Source: Parabacteroides sp. PH5-46 (GTDB taxonomy: Bacteria; Bacteroidota; Bacteroidia; Bacteroidales; Tannerellaceae). Taken from it: 64,000 bases of DNA. A program made the position numbers and the translations under genes. Below, piece after piece: positions 10,353 to 18,607 of this stretch (within the stretch, counting starts at the first letter, position 1; the number at the start of each line of letters is the position of its first letter). The stretch lies in assembly GCF_029892785.1 (NCBI RefSeq), contig NZ_JARXXA010000017.1:22441-86440 (forward strand), in the 5' to 3' direction. The notes under the pieces were generated by a model. The model made no database searches and had not been told where the DNA came from. It was given only the letters and a program-made list of their open reading frames with translations.

Positions 10353-10440
10353 TCGCATGCGTGCAATTCTGAAATCGCATGCGTGCAATTTTCAAAACGC
10401 ATGCATGCGATTTTTCAAACGTATGGGCACGTTTTTTATC
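10353..10440. repeat. Array A: four 22-nt palindromic units (GCATGC type)
   Basis: Four units begin at 10353, 10375, 10397 and 10419, an exact 22-nt period (88 bp). Units 1 and 2 share TCGCATGCGTGCAATT, unit 3 has ACGCATGCATGCGATT, and unit 4 is degenerate (ACGTATGGGCACGTTT). Units are separated by A/T tracts. The array runs into the malY stop codon at 10436-10438. Same architecture as arrays B (17091) and C (32716). Confidence 0.85.
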
Positions 10441-11611
10441 TGTGCCGAATAGCCTCTTTTAATGCGGGTAGTGAACGTTCCAACACAGCGCGCGGGCAGC
10501 CGACATTCATACGCATATATCCTTCGCCGCCGGAGCCAAACATAGCGCCGTCGTTCAAGGCCAGCCCGGCATCGTTTACAAACAGGCTTACCAGCTCCTT
10601 CCGGCTCAATCCCAGCTCCCGGCAATCCAGCCACACAAGGAAAGAGGCCTGAGGTTTGTAAACCTTTATCTGAGGGATATTTTCGGCCATATAGTTTGCA
10701 ACATAGTCTACATTCTGCATGACGTACTGAAGCATTTGCTTCCGCCATTCCTCTCCGTACGTATAGGCGGCACGGGTGGCTTCGTACGCAAAAATTGTAC
10801 CTGCGCTCAGTTCTCTTGCTTCCAGAAAAGTATAGAATTTCTCACGAATAAGGTCATCGGGTATGATGGCATAAGAGGTTACAATCCCCGCTATATTGAA
10901 GGTTTTGCTAGGCGCCATAAATGTGATACTGCACGAAGCAGCCGTTTCCGAAACCGAAGGAAACGGATAATGCCTGAAAGGAGGATACACCATCTCGGAA
11001 TGTATTTCGTCTGAGACAACCAGCACCTGATGGCGGGCACAGATCTCGGCCAAACGGGCGAGGGTTTCTTTCGTCCAGACAATTCCCCCGGGATTATGGG
11101 GATTAGACAATATCAATACTTTACACTTCTCGTCGATAATGGATTCCAGCTGATCGAAGTCCATCTCATACGCGCCCTCTGTCTGCTTCAGTGGGTTGTA
11201 AACTACCTCCCGCTGCATGGCTTCCGGCACCAAACGAAACGGATGATATACCGGCGGCTGGATAATAACTTTATCGCCCGGACGGGTAAAGCAGTCCAAC
11301 ACAAAGGCTATTCCCTTTACAATTCCCGGAATGTAGCTTAACCATTCTTTTTTGATTTCCCAGGCATATTGAGTATTTAGCCAGCGGATAATGCTATGAT
11401 AGTAATCGTCGGAAGCAAAGGTGTATCCGAATACTTCATGCGCACAGCGTTTCTTTAGTGCATCGACAATAAAATCGGGCGTGCGAAAATCCATATCAGC
11501 CACCCATAGAGGCGTAAGATCCGCCTTGCCATAAACCGTTTCCAGAGCATCTACCTTTATACAGTTTGTTCCTTTGCGGTTAATAATCTCATCAAAATTA
11601 TATTGTTTCAT
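10436..11611 (-). CDS. MalY/PatB-type PLP-dependent C-S lyase (cystathionine beta-lyase)
   Basis: Fold-type I PLP enzyme, most like MalY/PatB: beta-elimination of cystathionine or cysteine conjugates to pyruvate, ammonia and a thiol. The 391 residues include LTPLWVADMDFRTP near the N-terminus (a MalY/PatB hallmark), the substrate-binding LSNPHNPGG at about 169-176, DEIHSEMVY at 201-209 (PLP ring), and the Schiff-base lysine K236 in FMAPSKTFNIAG. It is monocistronic, and its 3' end carries palindromic array A. Aminotransferase activity cannot be excluded. Confidence 0.9.
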   Translation of the reverse strand: MKQYNFDEIINRKGTNCIKVDALETVYGKADLTPLWVADMDFRTPDFIVDALKKRCAHEVFGYTFASDDYYHSIIRWLNTQYAWEIKKEWLSYIPGIVKGIAFVLDCFTRPGDKVIIQPPVYHPFRLVPEAMQREVVYNPLKQTEGAYEMDFDQLESIIDEKCKVLILSNPHNPGGIVWTKETLARLAEICARHQVLVVSDEIHSEMVYPPFRHYPFPSVSETAASCSITFMAPSKTFNIAGIVTSYAIIPDDLIREKFYTFLEARELSAGTIFAYEATRAAYTYGEEWRKQMLQYVMQNVDYVANYMAENIPQIKVYKPQASFLVWLDCRELGLSRKELVSLFVNDAGLALNDGAMFGSGGEGYMRMNVGCPRAVLERSLPALKEAIRHR

Positions 11612-11638
11612 TCCTTTGTTTGTTTAGTTTAGTACAAA

Positions 11639-11664
11639 CAAATATATAAATCTTTTTATATTTG
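11639..11664. promoter_or_regulatory. Back-to-back -7 boxes for malY (-) and the DUF3108 gene (+)
   Basis: Minus strand 11646-11639 reads TATATTTG and plus strand 11657-11664 reads TATATTTG. The two divergent promoters therefore overlap in a 76-bp gap. Confidence 0.5.
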
Positions 11665-11687
11665 TAAGATATATAACTTTTGAAACG

Positions 11688-12479
11688 ATGACTTTTAGAT
11701 ATATAATCTTATTTTTCTCACTCGTGTTTGCCTGGCAGATAAGCGCCCAGTGCAGAGTAGACAACAACACCTTCCAGGCAGGGGAAGACCTGAGGTATGA
11801 TATGTATTTCAAATACGGGCTTATCAACGCAAAGGCCGGAAATACCTCCTTACGGGTGACAAATGAAAAGTACAACAACAAGGATGCCTTGAAAATGACA
11901 TTGATGGCCAAATCCTCGGGAGTAGTGAAGTCGGTTTTCTCATTGGCAGACACGCTTTCCTGCATTATGTCCAAGGATCTTGTTCCGTTAGCTTATCTAA
12001 AGAATGCTTTTGAGAACGACGACTATACCATTGAAAAGGCGACATACAGCTACGAAGGCGAAAAGGTGCATATCAAGACATCACGCGTACGAAACGATAT
12101 CCTGCGCTTCGACGAAAATCTAACATCAGCCTCTTGCATCTACGACATGCTGAGCATAGTGTATTATGCCCGTACCCTTGACTATTCCACGATGAAAGAA
12201 GGGCAGAAAACAAATGTAGCTTTTCTGTCAGGAAAACGAATGGAAAATATGGATATCGTATATCAGGGGACAGAGGCCATGAAAGCCAATGACGGAAACA
12301 AATACGACTGTATCAAGCTGGTATTAATCATAAACGGTGAAGTCTTTGAAGACCAGAAAGAGGCAATGAAAGTGTATATTACCAACGATCCCAACCGCAT
12401 CCCTGTACGTATCGATTCTAAGCTAAAGGTGGGCTCTACCCGCGCCATCCTTAAAAGCTACCAGGGCTTAAAATACTAA
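11688..12479 (+). CDS. DUF3108 periplasmic protein
   Basis: A 263-residue secreted protein of the DUF3108 family. A signal peptide spans residues 1-20 (IILFFSLVFAWQISAQ). The rest is predicted beta-rich, with the family landmarks EDLRYDMYFKYGLINAKAG near the start and VYITNDPNRIPVRIDSKLKVGS near the end. No catalytic residues can be named and the function is unknown; it is probably a periplasmic or outer-membrane-associated beta-barrel-like protein. Its stop overlaps by 4 nt the stop of the convergent histidine phosphatase gene. Confidence 0.85.
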   Translation: MTFRYIILFFSLVFAWQISAQCRVDNNTFQAGEDLRYDMYFKYGLINAKAGNTSLRVTNEKYNNKDALKMTLMAKSSGVVKSVFSLADTLSCIMSKDLVPLAYLKNAFENDDYTIEKATYSYEGEKVHIKTSRVRNDILRFDENLTSASCIYDMLSIVYYARTLDYSTMKEGQKTNVAFLSGKRMENMDIVYQGTEAMKANDGNKYDCIKLVLIINGEVFEDQKEAMKVYITNDPNRIPVRIDSKLKVGSTRAILKSYQGLKY

Positions 12480-13138
12480 GAAGCCGGATATAACTTATAC
12501 GGTTTTACATCCCAGGCCGTACATGTCCAGAACGGCTCATTGTCTTCTTTTTCAAAAACACAAACGCCTCCTGTGGCAACCTTTATCTCATGCTCTTGAG
12601 TGAATTTCTCAAAATCTCCGGTCAGATACGGGGCGAAGCGGAGTATTCCGTTACTACTAACCAGTAATACCGTCTGATGAGCGGGATCTGATGCTACTTT
12701 TGCAGCGAAATCTTCCCAGGTCCGGATAATTTGCTGAGGATTTACATGCCAGCCGTCCGGCACGATTGCTTCCTTATTCCAGGCGTCTATAATGGCTTTT
12801 CCTTTAGCTATATCGCCAGCGCCCAAGCGCATCATTACTTCTTCTTCCGTGCGATTTTCGTCTACGCCATAGTCTATTTCAACAAAATCGACCAAGGGGA
12901 TTACGGATGTTTGCAGACCCATTACCTGAACGGCTAGTTCTGCAGTCTGCTTCGTACGTAACAGAGGCGCTGCGTAAACGGTGTCTGGAATCAGGTTGTT
13001 TTCTTTTAAATATATCCCGATGCTCCTTGCTCGGTGCTCTTCTACCAATGGCAGATCTGTCTTAGCTCCCACTCTTGTGGGAGTCTCTCCCGGACGGAAC
13101 GTATTCCCGTGACGGGCTATGATTATCTTTCTTCGCAT
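12476..13138 (-). CDS. Histidine phosphatase family protein
   Basis: Member of the phosphoglycerate-mutase-like superfamily. The phospho-accepting histidine lies in IIARHGNTFRPGE at residues 5-17 (RHGNT), with the second signature arginine in APLLRTKQTAELAV and the late histidine-type segment VLLVSSNGILRF, where the usual GH is replaced by SN. That replacement is unusual, because the second catalytic histidine is normally found there. The gene start overlaps the end of the KdsB-like gene by 16 nt, so the two are translationally coupled and probably act in one sugar-phosphate pathway. Substrate unknown. Confidence 0.85.
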   Translation of the reverse strand: MRRKIIIARHGNTFRPGETPTRVGAKTDLPLVEEHRARSIGIYLKENNLIPDTVYAAPLLRTKQTAELAVQVMGLQTSVIPLVDFVEIDYGVDENRTEEEVMMRLGAGDIAKGKAIIDAWNKEAIVPDGWHVNPQQIIRTWEDFAAKVASDPAHQTVLLVSSNGILRFAPYLTGDFEKFTQEHEIKVATGGVCVFEKEDNEPFWTCTAWDVKPYKLYPAS

Positions 13139-13953
13139 AACTCTCCAAATTCGGCAATTAGTTGTTCCGCTCTAGCTACATCTTCCGGGCTGTCAACTCC
13201 CGACATAGACTTCCGGCCTCTATAATCGACTTCCACCATTTTCACAAGTATCCTATTGTGTAGGAAACGCATCTGTTCAAGACCTTCGGGCAATTCGTAG
13301 GGCGAAGGTTCTTCTTCAAAATAGTTCTTCAGCGCATCATACGTGTAGGCATACAGGCCGATATGCCTGCGTACGGGAGACTTATCCAACAAATCCCTCA
13401 GTTTCTCTTCTTTCCGAATAGCCGGGATGATCATCTTGCTAAACGCCAAAGCATAGCCAAACTTATCCACCAGAACGGTAGTTCCCGAATAAGGGGTTGA
13501 TTGTTTGGCTTCTTTCATCCGGTCATATTCTTCCCAAGACAAGTGCAGGCAGGGAGTAAAGACCTGTGCTTCCTTATCTTTTTCCCAACTATCTATCAAC
13601 TGGTCGATAAACCAGGGAGGGCATAATGGATTATCTCCTTGCAAATTTATGATAAACTCAGGAGCGTACTCCATCGGTTGAACAGCATCCCAGCAACGCT
13701 CTGTTCCACTTTTACATGTCTCGGAAGTCATCGTTACCGGAATATGGTGCAAAGTGCAAAAGTCTACAATTTTATCATCATCCGTTGCCACCACATAGCT
13801 GCACGATTCATGCTTACGGGCTACAGATTCAGCTATTTCGGCTACGCGCTTTATCATTTCCTTTCCGGCTATTTTTACCAGCGGTTTACCCGGGAGCCTC
13901 GTACTGGCATAGCGGGCAGGAATTACAATCAGTATTTTATGTTGTTTCATCAT
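13123..13953 (-). CDS. KdsB-like CMP-sugar (Kdo-type) cytidylyltransferase
   Basis: Nucleotidyltransferase of the CMP-Kdo synthetase family, which activates an acidic sugar with CTP. The N-terminus IPARYASTRLPGKPLVKIAGK is the nucleotide-binding signature (positions about 11-31), with TSETCKSGTERCWDA, INLQGDNPLCPP (KdsB normally has QGDEP, so the Glu is Asn here), RHIGLYAYTYDAL, and GVDSPEDVARAE with the second metal-binding Asp. At 276 residues it is about 25 longer than typical KdsB. The Asn substitution and coupling to a phosphatase suggest a paralogue acting on another sugar rather than the housekeeping enzyme; this is inference. A TATCTTTG box (complement of 13973-13980) precedes it. Confidence 0.85.
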   Translation of the reverse strand: MMKQHKILIVIPARYASTRLPGKPLVKIAGKEMIKRVAEIAESVARKHESCSYVVATDDDKIVDFCTLHHIPVTMTSETCKSGTERCWDAVQPMEYAPEFIINLQGDNPLCPPWFIDQLIDSWEKDKEAQVFTPCLHLSWEEYDRMKEAKQSTPYSGTTVLVDKFGYALAFSKMIIPAIRKEEKLRDLLDKSPVRRHIGLYAYTYDALKNYFEEEPSPYELPEGLEQMRFLHNRILVKMVEVDYRGRKSMSGVDSPEDVARAEQLIAEFGELCEER

Positions 13954-14001
13954 GATCCGGAAGTTTGTTACGCAAAGATATTCATTATTTCAGACAAACC
14001 T

Positions 14002-15231
14002 TTATTCGGCCTCACGATCCTCCGGTTCCAGATCGACAGCTTCTCCTAGAAGGTCTACAGCTTTTTCTTGGGGAAGCTCCTGAACAGCACGTAGTTTTTT
14101 CTCTATAGCTCTTGATCTTACTCCAGCTGCGTCTATCACATTTGTAGCAGCTTGTAGTTTTCTCTTTGTATCGTCTAAGAGTCTTCCAAACCTGCCAAAT
14201 TCGGTTTTTACGGCTCCAAGGATTTCCCATACTTCGCTTGATCGCTTCTCTATGGCTAATGTCTTGAATCCCATCTGTAAGCTACTCAGAAAGGCTACCA
14301 GATTGGTTGGTCCAACGACCGTAACCCTGTAATCCCTTTGCAGAACTTCAAAAAGGCCTGTACGCCTCAATATTTCAGCATAAAGCCCTTCTGTGGGGAC
14401 AAACATAATGGCAAAGTCTGTTGTCACCGGAGGGTTTATGTATTTGCTTCTTATATCCTTGGCATTCTTCTTTACTGAATTTTCAAACTGCTTGGAGATA
14501 GCGTCTACCTCTTTGGAGTTTAAGTCGCTAATATTCTCGTACACATCCAGCAAGCGCTGGTAGTCTTCTGTTGGAAACTTTGAGTCGATAGGAAGCAGAA
14601 GTGATTGGTCGTCATTGTTCTTTCCGGGAAGTTTAATCGCGTATTCCACCCGCTCCTGGCTACCTTTCTTCACGGCAGCATTATGTTCGTACTGTTCGGC
14701 AGAGAGTATCTGCTCCAGAATAGCGCCCAACTGTATCTCGCCTAAATTTCCACGGGTTTTGACATTCGTAAGTACCTTCTTCAGATCACCTACCCCTGAG
14801 GCCAGGGTTTGCATTTCTCCAAGTCCACGATGTACCTGTTCCAGCCGATCGCTTATCATTTTAAACGACTCGTTGAAACGCTTCTCTACCGTTTCCTGAA
14901 GTTTTTCATCCACTGTTTTACGCATCTCCTCCAAGCGCTTGTTGTTATCGTCTTGAATGCTCCTTAGTTTACTCTCAACGGTTTCGCGTATCTCCTTTAG
15001 GGAGGTAGCTTGTTCCACCCGGTTATCCTTCAACGATTGGCGGCTTTCGTCCCTGTTGCGGCTAAACTCATCACGTATCAGAGGATCAATCCTGCGCAGT
15101 TCCGCATTCATCTCAATCAGCTTATTCTTGAACCCTCCAAGATTACTCCTACTCCCTATTAAAGTCAATATAATATTAATAAGCCCAATAGCTATCAGAC
15201 CTACCAACAAGAAAAAAGTCGTTATATCCAT
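14002..15231 (-). CDS. rmuC: RmuC-family DNA recombination protein
   Basis: RmuC limits inversions at inverted repeats and is predicted to hold a nuclease-like fold. The protein has one N-terminal membrane segment (TTFFLLVGLIAIGLINIIL), a long coiled coil to about residue 150 (many Glu/Lys/Arg heptads), then the RmuC domain with RGNLGEIQLGAILEQIL, LLPIDSKFPTEDYQRLL and FVPTEGLYAEIL. I start at the ATG at 15231, because the -7 box (TATTTTTG, complement of 15257-15264) places the transcript start about 5 nt before the alternative ATG at 15246. Confidence 0.93.
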   Translation of the reverse strand: MDITTFFLLVGLIAIGLINIILTLIGSRSNLGGFKNKLIEMNAELRRIDPLIRDEFSRNRDESRQSLKDNRVEQATSLKEIRETVESKLRSIQDDNNKRLEEMRKTVDEKLQETVEKRFNESFKMISDRLEQVHRGLGEMQTLASGVGDLKKVLTNVKTRGNLGEIQLGAILEQILSAEQYEHNAAVKKGSQERVEYAIKLPGKNNDDQSLLLPIDSKFPTEDYQRLLDVYENISDLNSKEVDAISKQFENSVKKNAKDIRSKYINPPVTTDFAIMFVPTEGLYAEILRRTGLFEVLQRDYRVTVVGPTNLVAFLSSLQMGFKTLAIEKRSSEVWEILGAVKTEFGRFGRLLDDTKRKLQAATNVIDAAGVRSRAIEKKLRAVQELPQEKAVDLLGEAVDLEPEDREAE

Positions 15232-15273
15232 TGTACAATTCATCATTCTAATCTCACAAAAATACGTATATAT

Positions 15274-15303
15274 TTTGGCTAAAACTTATTTAGCGTATTT
15301 TTG
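15274..15303 (+). promoter_or_regulatory. Promoter of the TPR-CPBP gene pair
   Basis: TTTG at 15274-15277, an 18-nt spacer, and TATTTTTG at 15296-15303. The TPR gene starts 45 nt downstream. Confidence 0.6.
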
Positions 15304-15347
15304 TCTAACTTATTATTTGTCTAACCTATTAATGTAAAAGATAACAA

Positions 15348-16166
15348 ATGGAAAACACCTTTCACGACACGAACAACAACACCAACAGTTATTTCCCCGA
15401 AATAGCAGCAGATCTTAATAATACGGCAAAAGCCCTTATAGCAGAAGAAAAGTATGAAGAGGCATTGGCGAGTTTCAAAAAAGCGGAAATTCTCTATCGG
15501 CATGCTTCTAAGAATAATTTGGAACATTTGTCTGATTATGTCACTGTATTAAGTAATATGGGTTTTTTGCATCAGGCAATGGATGAATACGATGAGGCCT
15601 TTGAAAAATATGAAAAGGTTCTATCCATCCGAAACTCATTAACACCAGAAGAAAAATCTCTAGTTCATTTGCCTGATACTGAAAAAATAATGAATGCTCT
15701 GACAGCAATGTCTTATTCCCTGAATGAACAAGCATCCCATCACAGGATGAAAGGGGAAATCGACGAAGGTTTGGAGAAGGCTCAAAAAGCCTTGTCAATG
15801 TGCCGGTTGCTTGTCAGTAATAATCCTAAGCCCTATTTGATCTTTCTGGCAACGCTCCTCAATGATCTGGCCATTCTACACACTGCAAAAGCGGAGCATC
15901 ATGAAGAGGCCCTGTCTGAGTTTAACGAAGCATTGACAATTTTCCGGTCACAAGCAAAAGAAAATCCTCAGGATCACCTACCCAGTGTTGCTGCATGCCT
16001 TATAGGTCTGAGTGCCTTTTATATAAATGCAGTCCCTGACAAAACACAATCAATCATGTATGCCAAAGAAGGCATTGAAATCATGAATGACTTTCCAGCT
16101 CTTTCAACATTAGATCCCTATCGAGAATGTGCCACTCAGATTCTCCAGGAACATCAGAAACAATAA
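15348..16166 (+). CDS. Tetratricopeptide-repeat protein
   Basis: A 272-residue soluble protein built from helical TPR-like repeats; examples are LIAEEKYEEALASFKKAEILYRHA at about residues 28-51 and AKAEHHEEALSEFNEALTIFR at about residues 183-203. No signal peptide is visible, so it is probably cytoplasmic. It probably works as a scaffold for protein-protein contacts. It is followed 27 nt later by the CPBP protease gene on the same strand, and both share the promoter at 15274-15303, which suggests that the TPR protein may serve the membrane protease. No specific function can be given. Confidence 0.85.
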   Translation: MENTFHDTNNNTNSYFPEIAADLNNTAKALIAEEKYEEALASFKKAEILYRHASKNNLEHLSDYVTVLSNMGFLHQAMDEYDEAFEKYEKVLSIRNSLTPEEKSLVHLPDTEKIMNALTAMSYSLNEQASHHRMKGEIDEGLEKAQKALSMCRLLVSNNPKPYLIFLATLLNDLAILHTAKAEHHEEALSEFNEALTIFRSQAKENPQDHLPSVAACLIGLSAFYINAVPDKTQSIMYAKEGIEIMNDFPALSTLDPYRECATQILQEHQKQ

Positions 16167-16193
16167 ATATAAAAAACAATAACTATATACATT

Positions 16194-17027
16194 ATGAAAG
16201 ACGTACCTTTTGTTGCACGAGTACTTGTGACTTTATTGAAATTACTACTTTTCGGGATTGTATTTTCTCTCATATCAGGGATACTAATATTGCCTTTTGT
16301 TATATTTGGAGAGAAGAGTATTGAATCTATAGATCCTTTGATATCTGTTTACGCACAGCTGATTGCCACATTAATTACCATCTTTATTTTTTATCGTTTC
16401 AATAAGAAGAAGATGACAGATTTGGGCTTTTCGCTTCGGGGACACGTGAAGGAGTTCTGGACAGGCTCTGGCATTGCCATAGTCATCATGCTTATATCTT
16501 TTGGCATTCTATTATTGTTCAAACAGATAGGAGCAGAGGCTAATGCATTTGATGTAGGGGCTTTTCTTTCTGCTCTTGTACTGTTTATCGGAGTTGCGGT
16601 TTTTGAGGAAGTGCTCTGCCGGGGATATATACTGGGCACTCTGATGGATTCAATGAATAAGTATGCCGCTTTGATTATTTCGTCGGCTATTTTTGCACTC
16701 ATGCATTTGCCCAACAATCATATAGCGCCGCTGCCGGTATTCAACCTCTTCCTGGCAGGTATATTGCTAGGCTCCGCATATATTTATACGCGTAATTTAT
16801 GGTTTCCGATTGGCATGCACTTGTTCTGGAACTTTACGCAAGGCACACTTTTGGGCTTCAACGTAAGCGGACAGGAAATCTATAGCATTCTTCGTTTGGA
16901 ATATCCGGAGAACAACTTCTTCAATGGCGGGGCTTTCGGGCTAGAAGGATCTTTTCTGATTTCGGCATTCAGTATTGCCGCTATCGTACTCGTACTAAGG
17001 CATTACAAATCCATTTCACAGGAATAA
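16194..17027 (+). CDS. CPBP-family intramembrane metalloprotease
   Basis: Polytopic inner-membrane protein of the CAAX-protease/bacteriocin-processing family (ABI/CPBP). The 277 residues have about eight hydrophobic segments. All three family motifs are present: EEVLCRG at 138-144 (EExxxR), H171 in FALMH, and H209 in GMHLFWN. Members cleave lipoproteins or peptides in the membrane or give immunity to bacteriocins; the target here is unknown. It is the last gene of its operon, closed by a strong terminator at 17032-17077. Confidence 0.9.
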   Translation: MKDVPFVARVLVTLLKLLLFGIVFSLISGILILPFVIFGEKSIESIDPLISVYAQLIATLITIFIFYRFNKKKMTDLGFSLRGHVKEFWTGSGIAIVIMLISFGILLLFKQIGAEANAFDVGAFLSALVLFIGVAVFEEVLCRGYILGTLMDSMNKYAALIISSAIFALMHLPNNHIAPLPVFNLFLAGILLGSAYIYTRNLWFPIGMHLFWNFTQGTLLGFNVSGQEIYSILRLEYPENNFFNGGAFGLEGSFLISAFSIAAIVLVLRHYKSISQE

Positions 17028-17031
17028 AAAA

Positions 17032-17077
17032 GGCAGCATCAGTATAATTCAAATACCTGATGCTACCTCTCTTTTTT
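17032..17077 (+). terminator. Intrinsic terminator after the CPBP gene
   Basis: Stem GGCAGCATCAG (17032-17042) pairs with CTGATGCTACC (17057-17067) with one mismatch, and a run of six T ends at 17077. Confidence 0.8.
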
Positions 17078-17090
17078 CATGATAAAAGAA

Positions 17091-17178
17091 TCGCGCCACA
17101 TATGTCACGCGATCGATTTACATATGTGTTTCGATCACTCCACATATGTGTTTTGATCGTTCTACATATGTCACGCGA
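17091..17178. repeat. Array B: four 22-nt palindromic units (CATATG type)
   Basis: Exactly 4 x 22 bp. Units start at 17091, 17113, 17135 and 17157, and each is an imperfect palindrome with a shared ACATATG centre. Units 1, 2 and 4 fit TCG-n4-ACATATG-n5-CGA, extending to ACATATGT; unit 3 has TCA/TGA at its ends. Units 1 and 4 share the right half TCACGCGA, while 2 and 3 share GTGTTT. The array lies between two convergent genes, 10 bp from the stop of the minus-strand gene at 17188. Confidence 0.9.
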
Positions 17179-17187
17179 TTCTTTTTA

Positions 17188-18582
17188 TTACAATTTATAC
17201 TTCTCGAAAGACGTATTCTCCGGCTTTACATCCCATCCGGAAATGATTCCACCGTAGAAATAGAATGTAACGTCGAATGCTACATTGCTTGCTTTGTCTA
17301 GTACCTGATAGCATACTGTTGTGCCATACTCGTCTGTTACTTTGTATTCGCCTAAATCAAGCTTTTCGGGCTGCGCCTTATTTTCCAGACTTAAGGCCTT
17401 GAGCATACGTGCTTGAATCAGCTTCATGATACCTTCGTTCTTGAAGGGATCAATATTCACGGTTGTACGGGCTTGCACAGGGTTTCCTTTGTGTTCGGCA
17501 CGAACGGCTTTTACACTATCCGTATAGGCCTTGAACTGTGCCCGCACTTCCGGTGAGCGCAGGCTTCCAACTGTAAAGATAGCAATACCCTCTGCCCCAT
17601 TATTCAATGCTTCATTCATGCAGTCAAACATCATCGGGCCATTGGAAGCCATCATCCCGCAATACAGAGTAGTATTAGGATTTTTATCCTTTACGTTCTC
17701 TATTGTACAGTCGGATATAAAGCTCACATCTTCGGTATAGAAGTTATGGTATACCATCGGGAATACGATATCCAGGTTCCATTTGCCCCAGTCCTGGCGA
17801 ACCATCCGCTTAGACATCTTAGGCGTAGGGAACGGAGAGGCAGCCATCACTTTTCCGTACGAATGAACTACTTCGGCAATCTCGTTGGCTACTTCCGTGA
17901 TCTGGTCGCAGCGGAACTGCAGCCACAGATCGTCGGCAGACGGGTCTTCCTGCTCACGCGGATCGTAGCCATGTTTCGCCTTGAAAGCTTCAATCATCGC
18001 CGGATGATAGCCATAGTCCCACTCGGGATACTCACGGTCTTGTACAATTCCGTAACGAGGCCACAGGGTAGTAGGCAGAATCACGTCTACAAAGCGGTGA
18101 TAGTCGATAGCGATACCATTAAGCCCTTCTACTTCGCAATAGGCTTTGATTTTCTCGCGGATGTGTTGGCGTACTTCAGGGAGGATGGGGCACATGAATT
18201 TATAATAATTCACATACGCTTTTGTATCCGCCAGGCTCTCTCCTTTGCGGTTTACACTGAACCATTCGGGATGTTCTTTCAGGATTCTTTCCCGATCGTG
18301 CTCCAGGTTCATCGTCCATAACCAGGCATATACTTCAAGCCCGTGTTTATGTGCAATTGGAATGGCTTTACGGTAATCGTCGGGCGTTGGCGCATTCAGC
18401 ATTACGCCTTCAATTCCCGTCTCTTTCATAACGACGCAAACCGAGTCGAAATTCATCGTTGGGCGATAGTCCAACCATGTCCAGAACATCGGATACTTAG
18501 ATACTGGCTCTTCTTTTTTTTCTGTACAGGAAAGCATTCCCACAGCTACCAGCAATAACAAAACAATTTTCAGATTTCTCAT
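17188..18582 (-). CDS. Lipoprotein with a GHL10-like (family 10-type) glycosidase domain
   Basis: Last gene of PUL 1. The 464-residue protein has a lipoprotein signal (LLLVAVGMLSC, lipid-bearing Cys about residue 19). It continues as a TIM barrel of the glycosyl-hydrolase-like 10 (PF02638-like) group: WTWLDYRPTMNFDSVC, then KHGLEVYAWLWTMNLEHDRE, then EGLNGIAIDYHRFVDV and IVFPMVYHNFY. GHL10 proteins are thought to act on peptidoglycan-like or amino-sugar glycans, but few are characterised. Being a lipoprotein in a SusCD locus, it is probably at the cell surface or outer membrane. Confident on fold, not on substrate. Confidence 0.8.
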   Translation of the reverse strand: MRNLKIVLLLLVAVGMLSCTEKKEEPVSKYPMFWTWLDYRPTMNFDSVCVVMKETGIEGVMLNAPTPDDYRKAIPIAHKHGLEVYAWLWTMNLEHDRERILKEHPEWFSVNRKGESLADTKAYVNYYKFMCPILPEVRQHIREKIKAYCEVEGLNGIAIDYHRFVDVILPTTLWPRYGIVQDREYPEWDYGYHPAMIEAFKAKHGYDPREQEDPSADDLWLQFRCDQITEVANEIAEVVHSYGKVMAASPFPTPKMSKRMVRQDWGKWNLDIVFPMVYHNFYTEDVSFISDCTIENVKDKNPNTTLYCGMMASNGPMMFDCMNEALNNGAEGIAIFTVGSLRSPEVRAQFKAYTDSVKAVRAEHKGNPVQARTTVNIDPFKNEGIMKLIQARMLKALSLENKAQPEKLDLGEYKVTDEYGTTVCYQVLDKASNVAFDVTFYFYGGIISGWDVKPENTSFEKYKL

Positions 18583-18607
18583 ATTTCATTAATTATATAT
18601 TATCTAA

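Noticed and set aside
10353..10440. Tandem repeats at 10353, 17091 and 32716 as CRISPR arrays
   Set aside because: Units are contiguous 22-mers with only short A/T tracts; there are no unique spacers of similar length and no cas genes.
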